From Rhodoluna sp. KAS3 (GTDB lineage Bacteria > Actinomycetota > Actinomycetes > Actinomycetales > Microbacteriaceae): 64,000 nucleotides of DNA. The notes beneath the pieces are model-generated. The model worked only from the letters and a program-made list of their open reading frames with translations. It was not told the origin of the DNA and did not search any database. The translations under genes were made by a program, and so were the position numbers. Positions 26,734-35,882 of the stretch are shown here, piece by piece (position 1 is the stretch's first letter; each line of letters starts with the position of its first letter). The stretch is from positions 1,274,022 to 1,338,021 of the forward strand of contig NZ_AP026910.1 of the NCBI RefSeq assembly GCF_026000575.1. The letters run 5' to 3'.

Positions 26734-27093
26734 ATGCCCAAATCTCAGCGCCAACAAGGTGAGTTAGAGTCCCTGATTCTCAACTGCCTTTGGAACGCCG
26801 AAGGCCCAATGACCTCGGCCGAGATTCTTGAGTGCGTGAGCCCTGATGGCTCGCTGGCATTGACCACAATTCTCACGGTGCTTTCACGCCTATCCGACAA
26901 AGAGCTGGTTTTGCGCGCCACCGGAACCGGCCGATCACTGCTGTTCACCGCGGCCCAGTCGCGCGAGCAGCACACCGCCGAGCTCATGCTCAAGTTGGTT
27001 GCCGATGCCGAGAACCCGGCTCTGGCGTTTTCTCACTTTGCCGAGGGCCTCAGCCCATCGCAGCTTCAAGCTCTGCGAAACTCACTCATTTAG
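26734..27093 (+). CDS. BlaI/MecI/CopY-family winged-helix repressor
   Basis: A 119-residue regulator with the BlaI fold: QGELESLILNCLWNAEGPMTSAEILECV, then the recognition helix TTILTVLSRLSDKELVLRAT and a C-terminal dimerisation part. It is followed 9 nt later by an M56-type membrane metallopeptidase, the usual repressor/sensor-protease pairing of beta-lactamase and related regulators. There is no beta-lactamase or copper gene next to it, so its targets are unknown. It probably controls its own promoter. Confidence 0.85.
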   Translation: MPKSQRQQGELESLILNCLWNAEGPMTSAEILECVSPDGSLALTTILTVLSRLSDKELVLRATGTGRSLLFTAAQSREQHTAELMLKLVADAENPALAFSHFAEGLSPSQLQALRNSLI

Positions 27094-27102
27094 TCTCAAC
27101 CG

Positions 27103-27846
27103 GTGTCCGCTCCAATCCTTTTGATTCCCATTGCCCTGGAGTGGGTGTTACTAATCACAACCCTGGCTCCGGTCGCGCTGGTTGGTAGGTTCAACACCCG
27201 CCCGCGTTTGGGCCTGGCAATCTGGTTTGGCTCGCTGCTCTCAGCCGGCCTAGCTACCTGCCTGGCGCTGGTTGTGGCCATCTGGTCTTACTTCGATACC
27301 TTTGCCGCGCTTGAAGCCAGCCTGTTTGGCGACTCTGAGTGGTTCATGGCCTTGGCCGTGAGTTTTGGTCCGTGGCTGGCCTTGCTGCTGGGCGGTGTCT
27401 CGCTGGTGCTGGTTCAGCAGCGCCTGGAGCCGCTGGTTCAAACTGCCCGTCAAATCAAACCCGCGGTAGATCAAGCCAAGCAGCCGCTGCTGAATTTTAT
27501 GGGCACCCCGGTCTTTGCCATCGACCTACCGTTTGCCTACGCGGTGGCCGGCCGTCGCGAAATCATTGTGTCCTCGGCCCTGCAAAACCTGTTAAACACC
27601 GATGCCTTCGCGGCCGTCCTTTGGCACGAATTGGGGCATGTTCGCGGCAGGCACTTTGGGCTCAAAAAACTGGCCCGATTGGTTCGCGTGCTCTCGCCAA
27701 AAATGGCCGCATCCAAAGCCCTGGTGCTTGAGGTTGAGCGGTTGTGCGAGGTGGTCGCCGACGACTATGCCGTGCGGAATTTGGGCAATAAGAAAGCCCC
27801 CGCACTCGAAAGCGCAAGGGCAATCTTTAAAGATTCGGCTTTCTAG
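27103..27846 (+). CDS. M56-family membrane metallopeptidase, short
   Basis: GTG start at 27103, 9 nt after the BlaI gene. The 247 residues include about three membrane segments (near 4-26, 36-60, 82-105) and a zinc protease core HELGH at 175-179, with a downstream acidic region (CEVVADDYA, about 215-223) likely to give the third ligand. It resembles BlaR1/MecR1 peptidase domains that cleave the partner BlaI repressor. It lacks the large extracellular penicillin-binding sensor domain, so any signal must be sensed by the membrane part or a partner. Confidence 0.82.
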   Translation: MSAPILLIPIALEWVLLITTLAPVALVGRFNTRPRLGLAIWFGSLLSAGLATCLALVVAIWSYFDTFAALEASLFGDSEWFMALAVSFGPWLALLLGGVSLVLVQQRLEPLVQTARQIKPAVDQAKQPLLNFMGTPVFAIDLPFAYAVAGRREIIVSSALQNLLNTDAFAAVLWHELGHVRGRHFGLKKLARLVRVLSPKMAASKALVLEVERLCEVVADDYAVRNLGNKKAPALESARAIFKDSAF

Positions 27847-27860
27847 GCCAAGGCCCCTAG

Positions 27861-28451
27861 TTACAGAGGTTCGTTGCCAACATCTGTGATGTGAAAATTC
27901 AGGTGGCTGCGTGAAGCGGTTGGGCCGCGCTGACCCTGGTAGCGAGATAGGTACTTCTCTGAACCGTAAGGGGTCTCGCTGGCCGAGCTGAGCTGGAAGA
28001 AGCAAAGCTGCCCAACCTTCATGCCAGGCCATAGCTTAATCGGAAGGTTTGAAACGTTTGCCAACTCAAGGGTCACGTGCCCCTTGAAACCCGGGTCAAC
28101 AAAACCCGCGGTTGAGTGAGTCAATAGCCCTAGGCGGCCAAGTGAGCTCTTGCCTTCAAGGCGGGCTGCGATGTTGTCTGGCAAGGTTACAAATTCGTAG
28201 GTCGAACCCAGCACAAACTCACCCGGGTGCAAAATGAAAGCTTCGTCGGCAGCAACCTCAACCAAGCGGGTCATGTCTACCTGATCCTCGCGAGGGTCAA
28301 TGTAGGCGTACTTGTGGTTGTCAAAAAGTCTGAAGAATCGGTCCAGTCGAACATCGATGCTCGATGGCTGAAGAAGATCCATGTTCAGTGGCTCAAGGCC
28401 AATTCGGCCGGCCTCAATTTCTGCGCGGATATCGCGGTCTGACATAAGCAT
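27861..28451 (-). CDS. dcd: dCTP deaminase
   Basis: A 196-residue dUTPase-fold enzyme. It has [14 protein letters not shown] at the N-terminus, PSSIDVRLD, the catalytic region [16 protein letters not shown] and the [19 protein letters not shown] motif with the active-site Glu/Asp environment, ending with GQRGPTASR. It turns dCTP into dUTP for thymidylate synthesis; actinobacterial forms can be bifunctional and go on to dUMP, which cannot be settled here. It converges with the M56 gene. Confidence 0.95.
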   Translation of the reverse strand: MLMSDRDIRAEIEAGRIGLEPLNMDLLQPSSIDVRLDRFFRLFDNHKYAYIDPREDQVDMTRLVEVAADEAFILHPGEFVLGSTYEFVTLPDNIAARLEGKSSLGRLGLLTHSTAGFVDPGFKGHVTLELANVSNLPIKLWPGMKVGQLCFFQLSSASETPYGSEKYLSRYQGQRGPTASRSHLNFHITDVGNEPL

Positions 28452-28460
28452 GGTTCTAGA

Positions 28461-30617
28461 TTAGTGGTCGAGCCCAACCTTCTTATAAATGGCCTTCATC
28501 CACTTAGGGGCCCACCAGTTGGCCTTGCCGAACAACTTCATCAGCGCCGGCACCAAAAGCGCGCGCACAATTGTGGCATCAACCAAAATGGCAAAGGCAA
28601 TGCCTAGGCCTAGCGCTTTCATGATGGTTACGCCGCTGGTTGCAAAAGCACCAAAGCTAAAGGCAAGCACCAGGGCAGCAGCCGTGATGATTCGCCCCGA
28701 TCGCTGCAGTCCGTTGGCTACCGAATCCTCGGTGCTGGCTCCGGCATCGTGCTGCTCTTTGATTCGGCTAAGCAAGAACAGTTCGTAGTCCATCGATAGA
28801 CCAAAGGCCACCACGGCAATCAGCACGGTTGAAGATGTATCGATGTTGCCGGTGACATAGAAGTCACCGACCAGCCAGCGAATGCTGCCGTCGAGGAAAC
28901 CCCAGGTGATAAAACCGATGGTCGCGCCCAGCGACAAAATATTCAGCAGCACGGCCTTGATCGGCAGAAGCACCGATCCGGTGAATAGGAACAGCAAGAC
29001 CAGTGTAGAAACAACAATCCAAATCAGGGCATTTGGCAGTTGCTCTTCGATACCGCGCTGCGAGTCGGTGTAGACCGCTGCCGAACCTCCGACTAGAACC
29101 TCAAAATCTGATGTGTCGATGGCGCGAATCGCATCGGTGATGGCCACGCCTTCAGGAGAGCGCGAATCGATGTCGTGAATTGCCGTCACGCGTTGATAGT
29201 CACCGTTGGCATAGGTCTCGATGCCCGGTCCAAACTGCGGCAGCATGGCACCATCGGCAGCAAAGCCCACCGAGGACCTAACCGAGACGATGTGGTCGAG
29301 CGCTGAAAGATCAAGCACGTACTGCTCAACCTGCTGATCGCTCGCGCCCTCAAGAATGATCTCAATCGGCGAGCCCTCTTTGGCCGTGAAGCGGTCACGG
29401 ATTACGTTGCTAGCAATCGCAGCCGGTTCAGACTGCGGCAAAATTCGGTCATCGACCTGACCAAATTGAGCATTGACCGAGAGCGAGGCAAGGCCACCCA
29501 AAGCCAGGGTGGCAACCAAAAGAACCGAGACCGGGCGCTTCATGACAAATCGGGCAATGTTGCCCCAAGCGCCTGATTCTTTTGGCGTCAGGTCGCGCTT
29601 GATGATGCGCCACTTATTGACTCGATCACCCATGAGGTTGAGCATGGCCGGCAGGGCAATCAGGGCTGCGGCAACTGAGAGCAGCACCACAACAACTCCA
29701 CCGAGCGCAAAGGACTTTAGGAAGTACTGCGGGAAGAAGAACAGCGAGGCCAGAACGATGGCTACGGTCAAACCAGAAAACAGCACGGTTCGACCGGCTG
29801 ACTCAACCGTTCTGATGGTTGCATCGGCAACCGATTTTCCGGAGGCCCGCTCTTCACGGAACCGGTTGACCATGAGCAGTGCGTAATCGATGCCGAGACC
29901 CAAGCCCAAACCGGTAATCAGGTTCAGTGCAAACACCGATGTATCGGTGAACTGGGTCGAGACCCAAACAAAGAAGAATGAACCGATGATGGCCAAGCCA
30001 CCCACCAGCAGCGGCAGGCCCGATGCCATTAGTGAGCCAAACACAAACACCAACAGCACGATGGTCAGCGGAACGGCGATGGCCTCGGTGCGGGCTAGGT
30101 CGTGCTCGATTACCGAGTTGATTGATGCCGTAACGGTGGCAAAGCCGGCCACATAAACCTGAGCGGTTTCGTACTGCCCCGAGAACTTATCGGCAATTCC
30201 GGCGGCAACTGTTGCCTGGGTTACGTCATCTTTAACGTCAACAAAAACGTAGGTGGCGTTGCCGTCATCGCTGATTAGTGAGGCTGGGCGGCCCAGTGAG
30301 TAATAGCTGTCAACGCTGTCTACGCCAGAGACATCGCGCAATTCTTCGACCAGGTTATTGGTGCTGGTTGCGCTCGATTCGGCATCAACGCCGTCTTCAA
30401 AATCCACCACGATGACTACCTCGGGAGTGGACTCCTCGTAGGTTTCGGTGAGGATATCCATGACCTTGGTTGAGTCACTGTATGGATTTTCGTAGCCACC
30501 GGCTTTTAGCTGGCCGAATGACTGAAAGCCCCAAACGCTAGAAAGCAGAATCAGCGAGATGAACCCAAACAGGGCAAGCTTGCTGTGGCGCACGAGAAAG
30601 CCACCGAGACGGTTCAT
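28461..30617 (-). CDS. MMPL/RND-family membrane transporter
   Basis: A 718-residue protein with two repeats of a large extracytoplasmic loop plus five helices, about twelve in all. The paired Asp-Tyr motifs that carry protons are visible: GLGLGIDYALLMVNRFREE and FGLSMDYELFLLSRIKEQ. Such proteins export lipids or hydrophobic compounds with proton-motive force. It is shorter than mycobacterial MmpL3 and has no long cytoplasmic tail. No lipid-synthesis gene is adjacent, so the cargo is unknown. Confidence 0.9.
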   Translation of the reverse strand: MNRLGGFLVRHSKLALFGFISLILLSSVWGFQSFGQLKAGGYENPYSDSTKVMDILTETYEESTPEVVIVVDFEDGVDAESSATSTNNLVEELRDVSGVDSVDSYYSLGRPASLISDDGNATYVFVDVKDDVTQATVAAGIADKFSGQYETAQVYVAGFATVTASINSVIEHDLARTEAIAVPLTIVLLVFVFGSLMASGLPLLVGGLAIIGSFFFVWVSTQFTDTSVFALNLITGLGLGLGIDYALLMVNRFREERASGKSVADATIRTVESAGRTVLFSGLTVAIVLASLFFFPQYFLKSFALGGVVVVLLSVAAALIALPAMLNLMGDRVNKWRIIKRDLTPKESGAWGNIARFVMKRPVSVLLVATLALGGLASLSVNAQFGQVDDRILPQSEPAAIASNVIRDRFTAKEGSPIEIILEGASDQQVEQYVLDLSALDHIVSVRSSVGFAADGAMLPQFGPGIETYANGDYQRVTAIHDIDSRSPEGVAITDAIRAIDTSDFEVLVGGSAAVYTDSQRGIEEQLPNALIWIVVSTLVLLFLFTGSVLLPIKAVLLNILSLGATIGFITWGFLDGSIRWLVGDFYVTGNIDTSSTVLIAVVAFGLSMDYELFLLSRIKEQHDAGASTEDSVANGLQRSGRIITAAALVLAFSFGAFATSGVTIMKALGLGIAFAILVDATIVRALLVPALMKLFGKANWWAPKWMKAIYKKVGLDH

Positions 30618-30647
30618 AAAATCTCACTTCTGCAGGATGATTGCACT

Positions 30648-31004
30648 ATGGAAACCAAACGTCGTTCAGCAGCAATCTATTTCTTTATTCTTTCAGGTAT
30701 CGGCCTGATTACGGCCTGGTACTTCAACGCGCTGGCGGTTATGGGCGGCGAGGACTACCTTGCCGAAGGTTTTACCAGCAACGTTGACTGGGTGCTTTCG
30801 CTAGATCTGTTGATTGTCGGTTTTGCTTCGATGGGCTTCATCATCATCGAGGGCCGTCGGCAAAAAATGAAGCACCTGTGGGTTTACATCGCGCTGGCGT
30901 TTGTCACGGCGGCGGCCTTTACGGTGCCATTGTTCTTGGCTATGCGTGAGCTAAAGCTGGCTAAAACAGCTTCTCAATCGGAGCCTGCCGCACACCCTGC
31001 ATAA
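30648..31004 (+). CDS. Small membrane protein, DUF2834-like
   Basis: Start set at ATG 30648 (METKRRSAAIYFFILSGIG), because the upstream extension runs back into the divergent MMPL gene. The 118-residue product has about three hydrophobic segments and a loop ENPL-like region replaced by GGEDYLAEGFTSNVDWVLSLDLLIV; this arrangement resembles DUF2834 proteins. Function unknown. Its last 44 nt overlap the end of the convergent helicase gene. Confidence 0.65.
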   Translation: METKRRSAAIYFFILSGIGLITAWYFNALAVMGGEDYLAEGFTSNVDWVLSLDLLIVGFASMGFIIIEGRRQKMKHLWVYIALAFVTAAAFTVPLFLAMRELKLAKTASQSEPAAHPA

Positions 31005-32328
31005 ATCGCAGTACGTCTTCATCAACCATCACGTCACTCATCCGAATCGCTCTGGTCAGGTATAGACCCTCCAGCGAGCGCACGCGGCTAAGTGCAACGT
31101 AGGTTTGGCCCGGGCTAAAGGCGCCTCGACCCATGTCGATAACAACCTCGTCGTAGGTTTGCCCCTGAGACTTATGAACGGTTACCGCCCAGGCTAGTCG
31201 CAGCGGAATCTGCTGAAACTCGGCCAGAGGCACAGCGATCAATACCTCTTTGACTCGGCCCGACTCTTCGTCGAACTGCTCGTCAATTTCGTAGCGAACC
31301 TTCTCCCAGGTTGATCGACCAACCTCGAGGCGCTCACCGTCAGCCTCAACAATCACGCCACCCGAGCTCGGTAGTTCAAGCACGTGACCGATGGTGCCGT
31401 TTACCCAACGCTTAATCGGGCCGGTCGGCCCCTTCTTGGTGCTCGAGTCGTCGTTCTTGATGAACATGACCTGGGCACCGACCTTGAGTTCTAGCACTGG
31501 GTCGGCCGGCAGGGTGCGACCAAAGGCCTTTTCATCAGCGGCACTGAACACCGCGTCAAACCGCTTGGCCGGCGAATCGATTCGGGCCATCCGGGTGCTG
31601 TTAACCGCATTGACCGAAGCATTGATTGTTGCGAGGCGGATAACGTCATCGTGCGGAGGGAACCGGTTACCGCACTGGTTGATGTAGTCGAGCATCTCTT
31701 GAGTGCAAGAGCCGTCGCGAATAGCGTTGAGGATCTCTTTGAAGTGCTCGTCGTGCTGACGGAAAATCTCACTCAGCTCGTAACGCTCAAGGCTGTCTTC
31801 GCGCCAAACGTGAGCGTCAAAGAACCATCCGCTCTGGTAGTTCTCGGCCATGTAAGCCCGGTCTTGAGGGTCACTCGGTGGCACGGGCGCCAGCTGGTAC
31901 GGGTCGCCAAACATGACAACCTGGGCTCCACCAAACGGTAGTTTGCGGCGGCCGCGGGCAATACCCATCGCCCGGCTCATGGTGTCCATCAGGTCGGCAT
32001 TGACCATCGATACCTCATCGATGACCAGCATGTCGATGGCCGCTAGAACCTCGCGAGTGCGGCGGCTGAGGTGGCGACCGATGTCCTCGGTGCCCAAAAT
32101 TCCAAACGGAAAACCAAACAGTGAGTGAATGGTTACGCCACCAACATTGAGTGCGGCCACACCGGTAGGTGCGCAAACGGCAACCTTCTTTTTGGTGTTT
32201 TCAATCAGATAGCTGAGCAGTGTTGACTTACCGGTTCCGGCTCGGCCGGTCACAAAGATGTTGTTTTCTGACTCTTCGATGTACTCAAAGAGGTGGCGCT
32301 GTTCGGCTGAAAGTACTACCTGCTCCAT
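30961..32328 (-). CDS. PIF1/RecD-like superfamily 1 DNA helicase
   Basis: A 455-residue ATPase with Walker A VTGRAGTGKSTLLSYL near residue 27, CAPTGVAALNVGG (motif Ia, typical of Pif1), Walker B MLVIDEVSMV, FGDPYQLAPV (motif III) and the C-terminal VHKSQGQTYDEVVIDMG plus YVALSRVRSLEGLYL (motifs V/VI). It should move 5'-to-3' on single-stranded DNA and resolve structures or help recombination. It is compact, lacking extra domains. Its start shares one base with the stop of the CopD-CtaG gene in TAATG, so the two are coupled. Confidence 0.88.
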   Translation of the reverse strand: MEQVVLSAEQRHLFEYIEESENNIFVTGRAGTGKSTLLSYLIENTKKKVAVCAPTGVAALNVGGVTIHSLFGFPFGILGTEDIGRHLSRRTREVLAAIDMLVIDEVSMVNADLMDTMSRAMGIARGRRKLPFGGAQVVMFGDPYQLAPVPPSDPQDRAYMAENYQSGWFFDAHVWREDSLERYELSEIFRQHDEHFKEILNAIRDGSCTQEMLDYINQCGNRFPPHDDVIRLATINASVNAVNSTRMARIDSPAKRFDAVFSAADEKAFGRTLPADPVLELKVGAQVMFIKNDDSSTKKGPTGPIKRWVNGTIGHVLELPSSGGVIVEADGERLEVGRSTWEKVRYEIDEQFDEESGRVKEVLIAVPLAEFQQIPLRLAWAVTVHKSQGQTYDEVVIDMGRGAFSPGQTYVALSRVRSLEGLYLTRAIRMSDVMVDEDVLRFMQGVRQAPIEKLF

Positions 32329-34316
32329 TAGCGCTCCTCCTTTCGTGCGTTTAGCTTGGCCAGCATCTCGTTGTAGGCCTCAACATCCTGGTTGCCGGTT
32401 CGGTCGCTGGCTCGGTCAAGGCGTTTAGCCTCGCGCCCATCGGCCTTGAACCATTGCACCGAGACGATGATCGTCAGAGCCGCAGTCGGTAGCTCACCGA
32501 TACCCCAGGCAATCGCGCCACCGGTGTGCTGATCCTCGAGCGGGGTCTCACCCCAGGTTCTACCCATGGCTCCGTACCAATCCGAAAGTAGCAGCCCCGA
32601 GCCGTCCATCAACGACAAACCAAAGAATGCGTGGAAAGCCATGGTGCCAATCAGCATTAGCAATCGCAGCGGGTAGGCCAGGCGCACTGGCCCCGGGTCA
32701 ACCCCGATGAGCGCCTGCGCGAAGAGGTAACCCGTGATCAAGAAGTGAACCACCATCCACTCGTGACCCAGGTGCTCGTTGGTTGCCCAAGCAAATAGCG
32801 GTGTGTAGTAAAAAGTGACCAGCGAGCTGGCAAACAGAATGGCCGCGACAATCGGGTGCGCCACAAACTGCGCGTACTTGGTGTGAACCGCCCAAAGTAC
32901 CCACTCGCGCATTCCTCGAGAACCGTCTTGGCGCTTTTCGGCTGCGCGCATCAACAGGGTTACCGGAGCACCGGGCACCAAAAGCACCGGAATACCCATG
33001 GCCAAAATCATGTGGCCAATCATGTGCATGCTGAATAGATACTCTTGGTAGGCATTCAGGGCTCCGCTGGTGGTGTAAATCAGCACCAGCATTCCGGCAA
33101 TCCAAGACACCGTGCGGCCAATTGGCCACTTATCGCCGCGCTTAGCCAAGCGGCGCACACCGGCAAGGTACATCCAAATTGCACCCACACCGATAATCAA
33201 CCAGACCAGGTCCAGTTTCCACTCGGTCAGCAGTCTGATCGGGGTGAGTTCTGGTGGCAACGGTGAGCCGGTAAGAATCTGAGCTGGGGTTACTTCACCG
33301 ATTAGTTCGCCATCTTTCGGCGATGCGGTTCGGGCCAGGGCAGTGGCCAGGCCAATTGCCGTGCCCATAATGCCAAACTCAACCGCCACCAAAGACCAAA
33401 ACGCCTTGGCCTTATTTGCACCCTCGGATAGTCGGGCGATCAGGTTGCGGCGGTAAAGCGCACCAACCACACCAAGAATTGCCAGGGTCACGACCTTCAA
33501 AAGCAGCAGGTGGCCGTAAGGGGAGTTCAGTGATGCCAGATCTGGAATGCGCACCCAGGCAGAACCCATGCCAGAAACCGCCACCAACACAAAAGCTAGC
33601 AGCGCCAAACTTGAGTAGCGCTTGGTCAACACCGATGCCTCGGCTGCATCGCGCCCGCGAACCACAAACAGTGCAAACAGCCCGCCAACCCAGATGGTGA
33701 CGGCAACTAGGTGGATGCCGATCGAGTTGACCGCCATTCCGTGGTTTTCACTTCCGGCGGCGTGCCCGATCAGCGCCAGTGGAATCAGTGAGGCCAGACC
33801 AAGCGCGGCCAGCATCGCGGTGGCAGTTAGGTTTCTAATCGAAATCGTGAGGGTGTTCAGGATCACTGCGGCCACGAGGTTGAGCGCGAGCATTTGCCCA
33901 AGTTCAATTTCGGTGGCAAATAGCCAAAGGCTGTTACTAAAGCTCTCACTGGTTGAGACACCCACGCCGGCGACCGACAAATAGGTGAATAGAAAGTTGA
34001 CCGCACCGGCCACGGCCCAAACTGCGGCCGCAATGCTCGAGATAATCTGGGCCCTAGTCAGTAGTAGGTTTTCTTGGCTCAGGCTGAAGGCGGCAAAAAT
34101 CAGTGTGCCCACGGCAATAGCCATCGAGAAGTTCATAACCAGTTTGGCAACCGGCAGGCCCCATCGAACCACTTCACCCGGGTCGGCCAATGCCTGCGCA
34201 GCAGCGCCGCCACCTATTAAGAGGCCGGCAACCACTGCAATCAAACCAGCACCGATAAGCGCAGCGCTAGCCAGAGAGGCGCGCTGAACGGATTGGGTGT
34301 TGGTGGGAGAACTCAC
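32328..34316 (-). CDS. CopD copper-resistance domain fused to CtaG-like oxidase assembly protein
   Basis: A 662-residue polytopic membrane protein. The N-terminal half has the CopD-type helices (GLPVAKLVMNFSMAIAVG, IGHAAGSENHGMAVNSIGIHLVAVTIWVGGLFALF) and the C-terminal half the Caa3_CtaG-type region (LFSMHMIGHMILAMGIPVLLVPGAP, NEHLGHEWMVVHFLITGYLFAQALIGVDP) with several membrane His/Met that could bind copper. Such fusions are common in Actinobacteria and serve copper delivery to cytochrome oxidase. The helicase gene follows by TAATG overlap. Confidence 0.88.
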   Translation of the reverse strand: MSSPTNTQSVQRASLASAALIGAGLIAVVAGLLIGGGAAAQALADPGEVVRWGLPVAKLVMNFSMAIAVGTLIFAAFSLSQENLLLTRAQIISSIAAAVWAVAGAVNFLFTYLSVAGVGVSTSESFSNSLWLFATEIELGQMLALNLVAAVILNTLTISIRNLTATAMLAALGLASLIPLALIGHAAGSENHGMAVNSIGIHLVAVTIWVGGLFALFVVRGRDAAEASVLTKRYSSLALLAFVLVAVSGMGSAWVRIPDLASLNSPYGHLLLLKVVTLAILGVVGALYRRNLIARLSEGANKAKAFWSLVAVEFGIMGTAIGLATALARTASPKDGELIGEVTPAQILTGSPLPPELTPIRLLTEWKLDLVWLIIGVGAIWMYLAGVRRLAKRGDKWPIGRTVSWIAGMLVLIYTTSGALNAYQEYLFSMHMIGHMILAMGIPVLLVPGAPVTLLMRAAEKRQDGSRGMREWVLWAVHTKYAQFVAHPIVAAILFASSLVTFYYTPLFAWATNEHLGHEWMVVHFLITGYLFAQALIGVDPGPVRLAYPLRLLMLIGTMAFHAFFGLSLMDGSGLLLSDWYGAMGRTWGETPLEDQHTGGAIAWGIGELPTAALTIIVSVQWFKADGREAKRLDRASDRTGNQDVEAYNEMLAKLNARKEER

Positions 34317-34336
34317 TGCTTAAGCCTACGGCAGGC

Positions 34337-34789
34337 TTACTTTTTGCGCTTGGGCAGAAAGCGACCGGTCTGCTTCTTGTACTCGGCATATCCCGGGTAC
34401 TTCTTTTCGAGCAGCGATTCTTCCCAGCTGGCCTTGTAGATCAGGAGAGCTAGTAGAAATAGCCAGAACATCAGTTTTACAAATGCCATCGACTGAACTA
34501 CCGAGCCAAAGCTGGCCAGCAGCAGGCCGGTGTAAATCGGGTGCCTAATGGTTTGGTACAGGCCAGTGGTAACGAGCTTGGCCTTGGCTTTTGGCACTGG
34601 GTTGGCGGTGAGCGAGGCACCAAGGTCGCGCAGCGCGAAGAACAAAATCAAAATGCCCGGCGCAATGAACAAAACGCCACCGATGTAGGCCCACAGCTCA
34701 ACGGGTTCATCGATACCCATCATGACAATGCCGATGAGGAGACCAAACTGCGCAATAACTAATAGGTTGCCTTTGGCTTTATCACTCAT
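34337..34789 (-). CDS. Isoprenylcysteine carboxyl methyltransferase-like membrane protein
   Basis: A 150-residue protein with four or five hydrophobic segments. The C-terminal half carries the ICMT/PEMT pattern LVTTGLYQTIRHPIYTGLLL followed by EESLLEKKYPGYAEYKKQTGRFLP, the S-adenosylmethionine-binding signature of small membrane methyltransferases. The substrate is unknown. It stands between the copper fusion gene and HU. Confidence 0.85.
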   Translation of the reverse strand: MSDKAKGNLLVIAQFGLLIGIVMMGIDEPVELWAYIGGVLFIAPGILILFFALRDLGASLTANPVPKAKAKLVTTGLYQTIRHPIYTGLLLASFGSVVQSMAFVKLMFWLFLLALLIYKASWEESLLEKKYPGYAEYKKQTGRFLPKRKK

Positions 34790-34820
34790 GGTTCTAGGCT
34801 ACGCCCAAACGGTTAAACCA

Positions 34821-34848
34821 AAGGGCGCCCACTTTCGTGAGCGCCCTT
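34821..34848 (-). terminator. Hairpin terminator after hup
   Basis: AAGGGCGC..CAC pairs with GTG.GCGCCCTT around a TTTC loop, with mismatched bases between the two stem blocks. It lies 18 nt past the HU stop. Confidence 0.75.
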
Positions 34849-34865
34849 CGAAGTGTTTCTAAGAC

Positions 34866-35144
34866 TTACTTAACTGCAGCCTTTAGCTTTGAACCAGCTG
34901 AAACCTTAACGGTGTTTGCAGCTGCGATCTGGATGGTTGCACCAGTCTGAGGGTTGCGACCGGTGCGAGCTGCACGGTGGCCCTTCTCTACTGATAGCCA
35001 GCCTGGGATGGTAACCTTGCCGCCGTCAGCAACGGTCTTTGCAATGGTCTCGAATACTGCGTCAACAACACGGTTAACAGCAGCCTGTGACTCGCCGGTG
35101 CTTGCAGCAACTGCTGCTACTAGTTCGCTCTTGTTTAGAGACAT
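34866..35144 (-). CDS. hup: HU-family nucleoid protein
   Basis: A 92-residue DNA-bending protein: MSLNKSELVAAVAASTGESQAAVNRVVDAVF, then VTIPGWLSVEKGHRAARTGRNPQTGATIQIAAANTVKVSAGSKLKAAVK. The RTGRNPQTG arm is the DNA-contact beta ribbon. It lacks the long Lys/Ala-rich tail found in mycobacterial and streptomycete HU (HupB). An AGGAGG site lies close before the ATG. Between it and the ribosomal cluster are about 250 nt containing a terminator at 35301 and otherwise nothing I can assign. Confidence 0.95.
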   Translation of the reverse strand: MSLNKSELVAAVAASTGESQAAVNRVVDAVFETIAKTVADGGKVTIPGWLSVEKGHRAARTGRNPQTGATIQIAAANTVKVSAGSKLKAAVK

Positions 35145-35300
35145 TTGGTCCTCCTGGACATTTAGACGTTTGACGTACTGTCAGGGATAACGCTACTGCC
35201 CTGTAAAAACTTGTCATTCATCTGGCTCGGCGTGTTGCTTGTGAATTTTTTGAGAGTTTTCCGCGTATTTACTGGCATATACGGACATCCACGTATAAAA

Positions 35301-35336
35301 AGAAACCCACCGTTCAACTAAGAACAGTGGGTTTCT
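35301..35336 (-). terminator. Hairpin terminator after the L28-L33-S14 cluster
   Basis: AGAAACCCAC.GTTC pairs with GAAC.GTGGGTTTCT (35322-35336) around a short A-rich loop. On the minus strand a T-rich tract follows. It lies 57 nt past the rpsN stop. Confidence 0.8.
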
Positions 35337-35392
35337 GTTTAAAACTTGTAATTTGCCGAAGCAAATTTGGTGAGGCTTTGCCTACCGAGTGC

Positions 35393-35698
35393 TTACCAAG
35401 AAGACTTGGTGATGCCTGGAAGCTCGCCCTTGTGAGCCATGTCGCGGAAGCGAACACGTGACACACCGAACTTAGCTAGAACACCGCGTGGGCGACCATC
35501 GATCGCGTCACGGTTACGTAGACGAACCGGTGAAGCGTTGCGTGGAAGCTTCTGTAGGCCTAGACGTGCCTCTTCGCGCTGTGCGTCGGTTGAGTTAGGG
35601 TCAACCAAAGCCTTCTTCAGTGCTAGGCGCTTCTCTGCGTAACGCTCAACGATTACTTTGCGCTGCTCGTTCTTAGCGATCTTGCTCTTCTTAGCCAT
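35393..35698 (-). CDS. rpsN: Ribosomal protein S14, zinc-free 101-residue type
   Basis: A 101-residue S14 ending [24 protein letters not shown]. The short zinc-binding form is about 61 residues with CxxC pairs; this long form has no cysteine, so it needs no zinc. It is third in an L28-L33-S14 cluster. In many Actinobacteria such zinc-free paralogues are expressed under zinc limitation under Zur control; here zur and znuABC start less than 1 kb away. Whether a zinc-type copy exists elsewhere cannot be seen. Confidence 0.95.
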   Translation of the reverse strand: MAKKSKIAKNEQRKVIVERYAEKRLALKKALVDPNSTDAQREEARLGLQKLPRNASPVRLRNRDAIDGRPRGVLAKFGVSRVRFRDMAHKGELPGITKSSW

Positions 35699-35700
35699 TC

Positions 35701-35871
35701 TTAGCGCTCCTCGCGGAATTCAACGTGCTGACGTACAACTGGGTCGTACTTCTTCAGAACGATACGGTCTGGGTCGTTGCGACGGTTCTTCTTGGTTACG
35801 TAGGTGTAACCAGTGCCTGCAGTCGAACGAAGCTTGATGATAGGACGGATGTCCTTGTCCTTCTTAGCCAT
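35701..35871 (-). CDS. rpmG: Ribosomal protein L33, zinc-free type
   Basis: A 56-residue gene read directly from the minus strand: it starts [19 protein letters not shown], passes through [24 protein letters not shown] and ends REER with TAA. It has no cysteine, so it is the C-minus (zinc-independent) form. It lies 11 nt after rpmB and 2 nt before rpsN, so all three are cotranscribed. Confidence 0.95.
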   Translation of the reverse strand: MAKKDKDIRPIIKLRSTAGTGYTYVTKKNRRNDPDRIVLKKYDPVVRQHVEFREER

Positions 35872-35882
35872 GTGCTTACTCC

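Noticed and set aside
35145..35392. A small RNA or riboswitch between rpsN and hup
   Set aside because: Apart from the terminator at 35301 no stem or conserved element could be supported.
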